Part shown: positions 44,114 through 51,936 of the stretch, one piece after another
Layout of the letters: every line of letters begins with the position of its first letter
Numbering within the stretch: the stretch's first letter is position 1
Source: Mesobacillus zeae
GTDB taxonomy: Bacteria; Bacillota; Bacilli; Bacillales; Cytobacillaceae
Assembly: GCF_003570705.1 (NCBI RefSeq)
Contig: NZ_QWVT01000002.1
Location: 1-64,000, forward strand
Direction: 5' to 3'
DNA length: 64,000 bases
Translations under genes and position numbers: made by a program
The notes under the pieces: generated by a model
What the model was told of the DNA's origin: nothing
Seen by the model: only the letters and a program-made list of their open reading frames with translations
Databases searched by the model: none

Positions 44114-45321
44114 CAATTGGATACAAACCATTTAAATTTGCTGCTGAATTCCTTCAAAACAAAATGATTCGTTTGGATTACCTTTACGCTGGCTTCATAA
44201 CCCAACAGTTCCTGGAACTTGTCTTTCAGCTGCCGCACCTGGCTTTCATGTAAATCTGCTAAACTATGGCATCTTAAAGTGAAGGCATTCAGTCCTTCCT
44301 GGACAACTTGGAATTGAATGATTCCAAACTTGTTTTTGATAAAATAATCATTTAAATATTTCAAAATAGAGGGATGAGAAAACCCTGCAGGCGTTTGTAT
44401 CATATCCAATTTTCTATATCCTGATAGTTCGAGAATGAACGATGGATTTCCGCAGGCACATTGCTTTTTAGAAAGCATTCCGATATCCCCTGTGTCATAT
44501 CTGATGAGCGGCATGGCTTTAGAATGAAAGCACGTAATATGGATATGGCCAGTTTGATCGAAGCCTGCAAAATCCCCAAACTCATCCAGTATTTCGACAA
44601 AAACATTATCATTCATGATATGCAAATGGTTGAAATCACAGGAATAGGCAACGCCCCAGCTTTCTCGCAGTCCATACATATTTGCAACAGGGCACATAAA
44701 AGCTTGCTCCAATAATTCTTTTTGAGTGCTTAATAAACCCTCGGCACGGTTTTCAATCATTTTAATCTGGCTTTGTTTCATATCAATCTTATTTGTCAAA
44801 ATAAACTCCGCTAAATAGGTGAGAACTCTTGAACTGCCTTGTAAAAAATCAGGCTTGTAGTCGATCAGTTTTTCAACAATTCTGTTCATGCTTTCTTCAT
44901 TGAGGTCTTTTACTGTAATATTCAGCCAGCCTTCTTCTGCCTCAGTTACCACCTCACTGCTGCCTGCAAAAAAGGTGGCAAACTTAAGTCCGGGAAACCT
45001 CCCTATCCTTTTTTGCCTCTCTTTGAGCAAAGTAATGCTTGTCCTCAATTTATCATCCTTCGTACGCGGGATTGAAAAAGGCTCTCCGGTAGTGCCGGAA
45101 GTATATTCGTACATTACACTGCTATAATCAACACTTTTTGATACAAACTCCTGTTGATCAAAGATCAGTTTTTCTTTCGTCAGAATGGGTATCTCCTGAA
45201 AATCACTGTAATTCAAAGCAGCTATATCCGTATGTTCCAATGCTTTTTTGTAAAACTCCGTGTGTTCTTTAGCGTATGAGAGGATTTCTTTCGCTTGATT
45301 CAACTGTTTATTGGTAAACAT
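44110..45321 (-). CDS. PaaK-like adenylate-forming ligase
   Basis: About 403 residues, related to phenylacetate-CoA ligases. The ATP motif YTSGTTGEPFSIPRT is at about 72-86, MYGLRESWG near 215 and RYDTGDIG near 270, and the C-terminal domain has the CACGNPSF stretch typical of the family. PaaK-type enzymes in clusters such as capsule or F390-like systems activate diverse acids as AMP esters. AAGG with 8-nt spacing supports the ATG at 45321. It is the last gene of the right-hand half-operon. Confidence 0.85.
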   Translation of the reverse strand: MFTNKQLNQAKEILSYAKEHTEFYKKALEHTDIAALNYSDFQEIPILTKEKLIFDQQEFVSKSVDYSSVMYEYTSGTTGEPFSIPRTKDDKLRTSITLLKERQKRIGRFPGLKFATFFAGSSEVVTEAEEGWLNITVKDLNEESMNRIVEKLIDYKPDFLQGSSRVLTYLAEFILTNKIDMKQSQIKMIENRAEGLLSTQKELLEQAFMCPVANMYGLRESWGVAYSCDFNHLHIMNDNVFVEILDEFGDFAGFDQTGHIHITCFHSKAMPLIRYDTGDIGMLSKKQCACGNPSFILELSGYRKLDMIQTPAGFSHPSILKYLNDYFIKNKFGIIQFQVVQEGLNAFTLRCHSLADLHESQVRQLKDKFQELLGYEASVKVIQTNHFVLKEFSSKFKWFVSNC

Positions 45322-45364
45322 CCTGTCCATCCTTCGATAAGAAATTTAAAGTAGATCTATTAGA

Positions 45365-46324
45365 TTAGGCAGCTTTCCGGACTTTATTGCCTCCAAATTC
45401 AACTCCGCCAGTAAAATATTTATAGATCGAAAGCCATGAGGTGAAGGGATAAAACCAAAACCAAATTGCGCTGTACAGAAATGTATGCCTCGGAACGATT
45501 CCCTTTCCGTATTTTAATTGGCCTATAAATGAAACACTCATCGCTCCAATTGTTAGAGCCGCAGCGAAATATAAAGGCAGAAGATTATTAGTAATCAGCA
45601 ATAGAAGCAGTAATGGCAATATTGAAAGAAAGAAAACAAATCTTATTGGAAAAGCTATATTTTCGTAGGCGTATCGAACCCGCTGCTCCAGAAACTTTTT
45701 CATGCTGATACTTTGAGTTGCTTCAAGGGAAGCCTCACGAATATAGCCTATTGAATATTGATTCTTTCTAAAATGTTTTTCCATGGCAAATTCGTCGAAC
45801 AGTGCATCGCGGTCCGGAAAGCCATGTTCATCGATTAGTTTCTTTTTAAACGCTAAATGTCCGCTGTATTGCTTTCTGTAGTCCAGCATATTCACAATAA
45901 ACAGTCCGCACAAATCAATCTTCACAGAAAAAGGAAAGGCATCAAACTTTGGTGTTCCTTTAAAACAGTCATATTGATTAAAGTAGTTTGCTAGTCTTTG
46001 TAAAGTTGAGTAGGTAATCCGGTAGTGGTCATCAACCAGCAATATATTGTCGTACCTCACATATTTTAGTGCAGCATATATGCCATTTAATTTGTCGTTT
46101 GCTCCAGTCCTGATTTCATCATCCGGTATGATATGGGAGATATTACTTCGGTTTTTGAATTTTTCTTTCATGAATAAATGTGAGGCAAGTTCACTTTCGT
46201 CTGCAATGATGATTTGACTTTCAGTTTTCTGCAGTTGGGAGGACAAACTTATAATATAATTCGTAAAATCACGCAAATCTTTATTTAATGTAGATTTAAT
46301 GGGAATAATAATTGATATTTTCAT
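45365..46324 (-). CDS. Membrane-anchored GT2 glycosyltransferase
   Basis: A 319-residue protein. The N-terminal nucleotide-sugar domain starts MKISIIIPIKS; the metal-binding DDH is in ILLVDDHYRI (about 95-104) and a QxxRY-type motif in EQRVRYA (about 212). Two or three transmembrane segments follow (about 223-300), as in ceramide-glucosyltransferase/GT21 relatives. It should transfer a sugar to a membrane-associated or hydrophobic acceptor. It is tightly packed 3 nt after the amidinotransferase-fold gene. Confidence 0.82.
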   Translation of the reverse strand: MKISIIIPIKSTLNKDLRDFTNYIISLSSQLQKTESQIIIADESELASHLFMKEKFKNRSNISHIIPDDEIRTGANDKLNGIYAALKYVRYDNILLVDDHYRITYSTLQRLANYFNQYDCFKGTPKFDAFPFSVKIDLCGLFIVNMLDYRKQYSGHLAFKKKLIDEHGFPDRDALFDEFAMEKHFRKNQYSIGYIREASLEATQSISMKKFLEQRVRYAYENIAFPIRFVFFLSILPLLLLLLITNNLLPLYFAAALTIGAMSVSFIGQLKYGKGIVPRHTFLYSAIWFWFYPFTSWLSIYKYFTGGVEFGGNKVRKAA

Positions 46325-46327
46325 CGT

Positions 46328-47284
46328 TTACCCCCTTTTAATAACCCCGGTTATACAGTGCACTGCACCCCCGCCTTTTGTTATCTCGGATAAGTCTACT
46401 TCCATACAATTCACTCCAGCCGCTTCATACTTTTTCACTGAATCCGCAGCACCTTTGTTTATCACGATATTTTCTTCGTTTAGAGCAACAAAGTTTATCG
46501 CCATATTTTCATCTATTTCTTTTAAGTTTGAGAGCTCAATAATATGAAAGCCATGTCTTTTCAACACTTCATACAATTGATAGGATGCCCTTTGCGGGAT
46601 GATGACTGCATTCGAAGAATTTAATATACTCACAACGCCATCCAAGTGACCGCATCCATATGTGGTCTGGATGATATGAATTTCCGCAAACCCCTGCAGC
46701 TCAAGCAAATATCGAACAAAATGAACAGCCTCGTAATTCGTCCTGATACCTACTCCAAGGAATACTAAATTCTTATTGACAATAAATATATCCGGCCCTT
46801 CCAATAACATGTTTGCGTGTGCAGTCGCAACGATTGGGACACCCATATTGGAAAGCTGTTTCGAGACAATTGTCTCTTCCCCCGACCTGATTTTCGATGC
46901 AAGTCTGGACACGATTGCACCTTGTGGGGTCATCGTGAAAGAATCTCGGACGTACATGAGATTCGGATATAAATCTGCCGCATGATCTTCCAGCAGCTCT
47001 ACATTGACTCCCCACTGCCGGTACACATCAACTAATGTATCGTGCTGGTACCTTGCTTTCTCGGGATTGAGTTTTTCCAGCCATAACAAGTTTTGTGGAT
47101 CTTCCAATCTCTCTATTTCTTTTCCAGGCCTTCTTAGCAGAACTCTTTTTAAAGGGTCTGATTCTGCTGAAACACCGCAGTCGCTCCATAGCTTGCCAAT
47201 ATCATTAAGATGGTCATATTCGCGGCCTTGCCATCCTTCGCCTCCATGTGCTGCATCGATAATCTTTTCCATTTTCATCTCCAC
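46328..47284 (-). CDS. Guanidino-group modifying enzyme (arginine deiminase/amidinotransferase fold)
   Basis: A 318-residue protein. It keeps the catalytic layout of the guanidino-modifying superfamily: LLRRPGKE at about 49, Asp in MYVRDSFTM (about 111), HLD in GCGHLDGVVS (about 211) and the nucleophile Cys in GGGAVHCITG (about 310). Similarity to ArcA of this window is limited to these motifs. It could hydrolyse or transfer an amidino group of arginine, for example to or from an amino sugar or the Arg of the peptides. Which reaction applies cannot be read from the sequence. Two nearby ATGs could start it. Confidence 0.8.
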   Translation of the reverse strand: MEMKMEKIIDAAHGGEGWQGREYDHLNDIGKLWSDCGVSAESDPLKRVLLRRPGKEIERLEDPQNLLWLEKLNPEKARYQHDTLVDVYRQWGVNVELLEDHAADLYPNLMYVRDSFTMTPQGAIVSRLASKIRSGEETIVSKQLSNMGVPIVATAHANMLLEGPDIFIVNKNLVFLGVGIRTNYEAVHFVRYLLELQGFAEIHIIQTTYGCGHLDGVVSILNSSNAVIIPQRASYQLYEVLKRHGFHIIELSNLKEIDENMAINFVALNEENIVINKGAADSVKKYEAAGVNCMEVDLSEITKGGGAVHCITGVIKRG

Positions 47285-47300
47285 TTCCTATATTTAACGT

Positions 47301-48011
47301 TTAAGTCTCGAGGGTGAAAATCGCATTGAAAACCTCATGCTTGAGGCCTTCCTCAACAGGCTTAGCCCCTAGGGATAATGAATAGAATACAGATTTCGCA
47401 ACATGGTAGTGCTCTTCCAAATAGTATCTGCCATGCTGGGTTTTATGGTGTGACAGTGCTTCCATCTTCCGGTTGAAATATTTGGTGATATCCACAAAAT
47501 AGTTCGGGATGAATCCGGCTCTTAAAGTTAATAGAGGTTCACAGAGCAGTATCTTTTTTACTCCTTCAACTCGAGAAGCGATATTTATTGCTGCTTTCCC
47601 TACAGCTGAATGATCCTGGTGATCCACGCCAAGGTCTTCCGGGCAATGAGTGATCACGACATCAGGGGCAAAATCTCTAATGACTTTCTCAATGGCAGCT
47701 ATGAGAGACTTATCAAGACGTATATTTCCATCATCAAATTGCAGAATGTCTATCTCTATGCCTGTATTTTCAAAAGCACTTCTTGTTTCATGTTCTCTCT
47801 CTGTTTTTGGTATGTAATCAATGTTATATTCTAATTTATCTTGGAGGGAGATTCCATTTTCCCCTCCAGATACAACCAACAGCTTACATTCATAGCCTAT
47901 TTCCTTATATTTCAAAAGTGTGCCAAAACACCTCAATTCCGCATCATCGGGATGGGCCATTACTGCCAGTACACTTGGCTGCTTATTCATTTGATTCGTC
48001 ACTTCTTTCAA
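47301..48011 (-). CDS. PIG-L family N-acetylglucosamine deacetylase
   Basis: 236 residues. The zinc-binding AHPDDAE motif is at about 19-25 and the third ligand region in GVDHQDHSAVGKA (about 128-140). The family removes acetyl from GlcNAc-linked small molecules (BshB, MshB, BtrD). In this setting it would unmask an amine for acylation by the BtrH-like enzyme, as BtrD does in butirosin synthesis (inference). It is packed 2 nt after the hexapeptide protein gene. The start codon is TTG at 48011 or ATG at 47990. Confidence 0.88.
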   Translation of the reverse strand: MKEVTNQMNKQPSVLAVMAHPDDAELRCFGTLLKYKEIGYECKLLVVSGGENGISLQDKLEYNIDYIPKTEREHETRSAFENTGIEIDILQFDDGNIRLDKSLIAAIEKVIRDFAPDVVITHCPEDLGVDHQDHSAVGKAAINIASRVEGVKKILLCEPLLTLRAGFIPNYFVDITKYFNRKMEALSHHKTQHGRYYLEEHYHVAKSVFYSLSLGAKPVEEGLKHEVFNAIFTLET

Positions 48012-48013
48012 TC

Positions 48014-48634
48014 TTAAATTCTTGTTTTCGCAGGAACTCCGTACACTTTTTCATTAGCACAAACGTCTTTTGTAATAACCGAACCGGCGCCTGTAAAAGC
48101 TCGATCACCTATTTTTTCCGGAGCAACCAGCAATGAATTTGCCCCCAGGAAAGCATGATCGCCGATTTTCGTTTTAAATTTATTCCTGCCGTCAAAGTTA
48201 CATGTAATCGTTCCAGCGCCAATATTTACATTTCTGCCTACTTGCGCGTGTCCAAGGTAAGAAAAGTGTTTGCATTTAGTTCCTTCTCCTAAGACAGAAT
48301 CATTGATTTCACAAAGGCTTCCTAGCTTGGCTCCATTTTTTAACACCGTGTGATTTCTTAAATATGAATACGGACCGACAGTGTTATTTCCATTCAAGCT
48401 TGAATCAATGATAGTGGAAGAGAGAATCGTACAATCAGGACCAATGATTGAATTGATGACATTGGAAAATGAATCAATGGTACTTCCGCTTTTCACAATG
48501 GATTTTCCTTTTATCACAACCATCGGGCAAATTATTACCCCGGGTTCCAATACAGCATCTCCTGAGATAAATGTAGTTGCAGGGTCTTCAATCATGACCC
48601 CATTGCTTTTCCAATAATGAATGACATCTTTCAT
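48014..48634 (-). CDS. Left-handed beta-helix acetyltransferase, GlmU C-terminal-like
   Basis: A 206-residue hexapeptide-repeat protein. The text GPYSYLRNHTVLKNGAKLG, KHFSYLGHAQVG and GAGTITCNFDGRNKFKTKIGD follows the acetyltransferase half of GlmU closely, without the uridylyltransferase half. It may N-acetylate an amino sugar phosphate or act on the product. Together with two deacetylases it points to an acetylation/deacetylation cycle on an amino sugar. CAGGAG precedes the ATG, and the gene overlaps the ChbG-like gene by 4 nt. Confidence 0.87.
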   Translation of the reverse strand: MKDVIHYWKSNGVMIEDPATTFISGDAVLEPGVIICPMVVIKGKSIVKSGSTIDSFSNVINSIIGPDCTILSSTIIDSSLNGNNTVGPYSYLRNHTVLKNGAKLGSLCEINDSVLGEGTKCKHFSYLGHAQVGRNVNIGAGTITCNFDGRNKFKTKIGDHAFLGANSLLVAPEKIGDRAFTGAGSVITKDVCANEKVYGVPAKTRI

Positions 48635-49536
48635 TTCACTATCTCCTGATTGTTTTTTAAGATTAATGCCGAACTTTTCAATTCGGAGTAATTTGTCAGC
48701 ACAATATCTTGCTGCAGCAAAAACTCTGGCAATCCTGGAGAAGTTAATATTTTTAATTCTTTTAATCGCAGTTTATTATAGGAGCTTGCAGAATATAGGC
48801 TGCTATCAGCAAACCCAGGGTGTGTCATTAACTCAGCAGTACCGGGAGGCAAATTTTCCAATTGTGTTTTAAAAGATTCCAGTGAGATTTTTGAACCGTA
48901 AAACCCCGGACAAAAGTAGTCGGCGAACACTAAGCCTGAATCCGCCGCCAGACTTCTCAGCCTTAGCAATCGTTTATTGAGATTAAATAATGGGACATCT
49001 TTTAGTAATTCCTGTAGGGAAGAATAAGGATAATTCTTCGGATCAAAAAACGGGACTCTTACAGGAACATTAAATAACTGGCCAACTTGCAGATATACCT
49101 TAAAAAAGGGAAGATGCAATATTCCCCAGTGATGACAATCAAGGTGTGACGGCTGCCGGTCCATTAGGGAAATATAGTCGTTTACCTGTGCAGCAAACTC
49201 TTGGTATAGCTCGTCTAAAACGATTTTTTTCCGGTTTAGAAAAACATTTTTATGAAAAAAACCATCTTGGTCCACAAGTGACGGAACACACTCCCTAGGA
49301 AGTAAAGGACGGTCTTTATTGAAGACGAGGTGAACCCCTACCTCCAGGCTCGGATATGCATTAGCTTTTATTAATGCTTCTTTGCTAAAGGGCCGGTTCA
49401 TCATGACTGATGTGCTTGAAACGATTCCACTGCCATGGGCATGCAGGATTCCTTCCGAGACCCCTTCTGTTAAACCAAAATCATCGGCATTGATTATTAA
49501 AAACTTCTTTCCTTGCTCCATGGCCCTTTCACTCAT
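48631..49536 (-). CDS. ChbG/YdjC-type carbohydrate deacetylase
   Basis: 301 residues. Metal-binding motif INADDFGLTEGVSEGI is at about 15-30, then a later HxxxH region SHLDCHHWGILHLP (about 130-143). ChbG/YdjC enzymes remove acetyl groups from GlcNAc-containing oligosaccharides; HpnK and others act on lipid-linked sugars. It is probably the first gene of the right-hand half-operon of the cluster. The start may be ATG 49536 or the ATG five codons later. Confidence 0.85.
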   Translation of the reverse strand: MSERAMEQGKKFLIINADDFGLTEGVSEGILHAHGSGIVSSTSVMMNRPFSKEALIKANAYPSLEVGVHLVFNKDRPLLPRECVPSLVDQDGFFHKNVFLNRKKIVLDELYQEFAAQVNDYISLMDRQPSHLDCHHWGILHLPFFKVYLQVGQLFNVPVRVPFFDPKNYPYSSLQELLKDVPLFNLNKRLLRLRSLAADSGLVFADYFCPGFYGSKISLESFKTQLENLPPGTAELMTHPGFADSSLYSASSYNKLRLKELKILTSPGLPEFLLQQDIVLTNYSELKSSALILKNNQEIVK

Positions 49537-49643
49537 TTCCTAACCAAATAATGTTGAGTGGGTAATTCTTCATCATCTTTTATTTTCCAAGAAAAGTTAT
49601 TAGTCAATGAATTGCTTTCCTTTCTGTTGTCTATTTAATAGGA

Positions 49644-49672
49644 ATTATAAATTAGTGTGTTTTTTATGAAAA
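49644..49672 (-). promoter_or_regulatory. Candidate promoter of the right-hand half-operon
   Basis: On the minus strand, TTTTCA (49672-49667), 17-nt spacer, TATAAT (49649-49644). A weaker alternative is TTGACT (49607-49602) with AATAAA (49584-49579). Confidence 0.4.
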
Positions 49673-49783
49673 TTACAATATTAGTCGAAAAACAGCGAAA
49701 AACTCCTGTTTATAATGTGATTCTGATTAATTATGCTTCTATATGCATAATAAAATAATTTTATTTATTTTTTATAAGAAAAG

Positions 49784-50130
49784 CTGCAGCGCCTAGGCGC
49801 TGCAGTTGGACAATGAAAAGCGGAAGCACCCGTTAAGTGCCGTATGGACTGGAGCCAACCGACCGAGATACGGCGAATCTTCAATCAGCGGTTAGGTTTT
49901 TGCCGCTGATAGTTAGATAGCCAATCGGGCTGTTACGGGCAGTTGGGAACCTACTGCCCGTTAATGCGCGATAAAGGAAACACGATGAGCGTAAGCGAAT
50001 CGATGTTGACTTATAACGCTAAAGGCGCGCACGTCCTGTGCGCAACGCCTTACTCGCACATCCTGTGCTTCGTCGTAGGGAGGCGGGGGAAGTCCACAAG
50101 GCACTGGGCGCTGCAGCTGGACAGAGAAAA
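49784..50130. repeat. Palindromic intergenic repeat element with terminal direct repeats
   Basis: It starts with a perfect 22-bp palindrome centred on CCTAGG (49784-49805). The string GGCGCTGCAG(T/C)TGGACA is found at 49796-49812 and again at 50107-50123, so the two ends are near-identical. Inside are paired inverted strings (ATCAGCGGTTAG/GCCGCTGATAG; ACGGGCAG/CTGCCCGT) and two copies of a CGCAC(G/A)TCCTGTGC motif at about 50026-50070. It encodes no convincing protein. The related string CTAGAGCTGGACAG at about 7969-7982 suggests a dispersed family. Confidence 0.65.
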
Positions 50131-50170
50131 TCAGAACCTCCGTGTGCACAAGCACTATAGCTAGGCAACC

Positions 50171-50210
50171 AAAAAAGGACCCAGCCTTCAATGAGGCTGG
50201 ATCCTTTTTT
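50171..50210 (-). terminator. Terminator of the MurG-like gene
   Basis: AAAAAAGGATCCAGCC / GGCTGGGTCCTTTTTT, a strong symmetric hairpin that could work in both directions. Confidence 0.85.
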
Positions 50211-50215
50211 CTGTA

Positions 50216-51292
50216 CTAACCTTTTTTTGATACACTGACTTTTTCTATCATGTCATATAATTTCATCAAACCATCACCCGGGTTATTGTCGCTCATATTC
50301 TTTTTATAATCATATTTACGGCTATACATCCCATTAATTTTTTCTGTTAATAATTGTACTGTCAAATCTTCCTCATCCAATACTTCACAAAATCCCTGTT
50401 TTTCAAAGGACTGCGCATTCAGGATTTGATCCCCCCTGCTTGAGGATAATGGAAGCGGGATCAGGATCATTGGAATTTTCAACGCCAAGAATTCGAATAT
50501 TGAGTTTGATCCTGCACGGGAAATAATCAAATCTGTTGCGGCATATAGATCAGCCAATTCATCATCCACATACTCGAACTGTTTGTACCCCTTCATTTGA
50601 ATACTGGAATCCGCTTTGCCTTTTCCGCAAAGATGGATGATTTGATAGTTCCTTAACAAGTCGGATAAACAATTTCTTACTGTATCGTTAATCTTTTGGG
50701 CGCCCAGGCTTCCTCCCATCACGAGTATGACAGGTTTTTTGTCATCAAACCCACATAGCTCCAGGCCTTTCTTTCTCGAACCATTTTTGATTTGGGCCCT
50801 AATAACAGGTCCAAGAAATAACTCTTTGTCATCAGGAATATGTTTGCCTGTCTCCGGAAAGGTAAAGCACATTTTCTTAGAAAAAGGCAAGGCGATTTTG
50901 GATGCCAACCCAAGATTCATATCGGATTCATGGGAGATGATTGGCACCCTATTGATCCAGGCAGCAAGAATAACAGGTACCGAAACAAACCCGCCTTTTG
51001 AAAAAACGATATCAGGTTTAATATCGCGAATTAATTTTTGGGATTGAATGACCCCGAGCCCCACTTTTAATGGATCTAAAAAGTTTTTGATGTCAAAATA
51101 CCTTCTTAGCTTGCCTGTGGAGATCGCATGATATGTAACGTAAGGAATTTTCTCAATAAGATTCCTTTCTATTCCAGTACTTGAACCAATATAAAATATA
51201 TCCCAGCCATGTTCTTTCAACAGCGGGATCAATGCAAGGTTTAATGAAACATGCCCAGTAGAGCCTCCGCCAGTTAATACGATTTTTTTCAC
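50216..51292 (-). CDS. MurG-like glycosyltransferase (GT28)
   Basis: About 358 residues. The N-terminal GGGSTGHVSLNLALIPLL glycine-rich motif, FSKGGFVSVPVILAAW and the C-terminal donor-site ISRAGSNSIFEFLALKIPMILIPLPLSSSRGDQILNA follow MurG, the UDP-GlcNAc transferase of peptidoglycan synthesis. As a paralogue away from the mur/dcw genes it probably glycosylates another acceptor. Proximity to GlcNAc deacetylases suggests it may serve the adjacent cluster, but a repeat element and terminator separate them. GGAGG with 7-nt spacing supports the GTG start at 51292. Confidence 0.82.
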   Translation of the reverse strand: MKKIVLTGGGSTGHVSLNLALIPLLKEHGWDIFYIGSSTGIERNLIEKIPYVTYHAISTGKLRRYFDIKNFLDPLKVGLGVIQSQKLIRDIKPDIVFSKGGFVSVPVILAAWINRVPIISHESDMNLGLASKIALPFSKKMCFTFPETGKHIPDDKELFLGPVIRAQIKNGSRKKGLELCGFDDKKPVILVMGGSLGAQKINDTVRNCLSDLLRNYQIIHLCGKGKADSSIQMKGYKQFEYVDDELADLYAATDLIISRAGSNSIFEFLALKIPMILIPLPLSSSRGDQILNAQSFEKQGFCEVLDEEDLTVQLLTEKINGMYSRKYDYKKNMSDNNPGDGLMKLYDMIEKVSVSKKG

Positions 51293-51921
51293 TAATGATC
51301 CTCCATGTTCTTTATTTTCAACAACAACCCCATAGCTTTTGCCGGGCCAGCAAATCATGTTCCACTAACTTGATTTATATTCGATGATCGTTATACTATT
51401 GCAGCCCATTAATAAACAGTGAAGTTATTTTATGGGCAATATTCCATCAGCAATTTACTATACATTATATTACCGAAAAAAAACAACGCAAGATTTAAGC
51501 TTTTTGTCTTGTATCTATAACCCACCTAAAAAAGGCCCCGCATTTATTAGGAGCCCTCAGGAAAGAGACCAATTTTCAGATTAGAATTGCTCGTGATTGC
51601 CTATTAAGTTAGTTAGGAAAGGAAAAACAGTTTGTTTTTTTCGTGAAATTTGATGATTTTTCAAAAATATTGAGGAGAAAAATGCACTTTTTCCTCTTTA
51701 ACAGTAGGTGGTTTTGCCCCGCCACCACCTGTAACCGATTCCACAATAGCATATTGAGATGAATTTTTCTTTGGAAAGCCGGATATCTAAGGTTACACTC
51801 TTTCTATCTACGGTTATGCCCGTCTATCTACTGTAGCGCCCATTTTATCTGCTTTTTCAGTAATAAATTTCCAATTCAATGCAGAGGGATTCGTATTTCC
51901 ACTAAATTAAGGACCCCACAT
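51293..51921. other. AT-rich intergenic region with decayed hairpins
   Basis: No coding potential was seen. At 51531-51560 there is a weak hairpin GGGCTCC...GGGGCC that resembles the CDF terminator at 51901-51936. The tandem repeat described separately is at 51785-51852. Confidence 0.5.
51785..51852. repeat. Imperfect 20-21 bp tandem repeat
   Basis: Three units beginning ATCTAAGG, ATCTACGG and ATCTACTG (starts 51785, 51806, 51826), then a partial ATCTGC at 51847. Each unit keeps ATCTA at its start and a GT near position 8. Confidence 0.55.
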
Positions 51922-51936
51922 CTATTGTGGAGCCCT
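51901..51936 (-). terminator. Probable terminator of the CDF transporter gene
   Basis: CCACA/TGTGG core extended imperfectly by GGACC/GGGCT-type pairs, followed on the minus strand by TTAATTTAG. Weak U tract. Confidence 0.4.

Noticed and set aside
33035-49536. Cluster as an NRPS or PKS system
   Set aside because: Only free-standing adenylating and carrier proteins are present, with no condensation, ketosynthase or thioesterase modules.
33035-49536. Cluster as a capsule or teichoic-acid locus
   Set aside because: There is no polymerase, flippase or chain-length regulator; the micro-peptides, PqqD-like protein, ACP and BtrH-like enzyme do not fit. The GT2 and WbqC genes alone would have suggested it, so this remains the main alternative for the right half.
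49943-50191. Open frames of 73 and 76 codons inside the palindromic element
   Set aside because: Both follow repeat structure, have odd composition and lack ribosome binding sites; I treat the element as non-coding.
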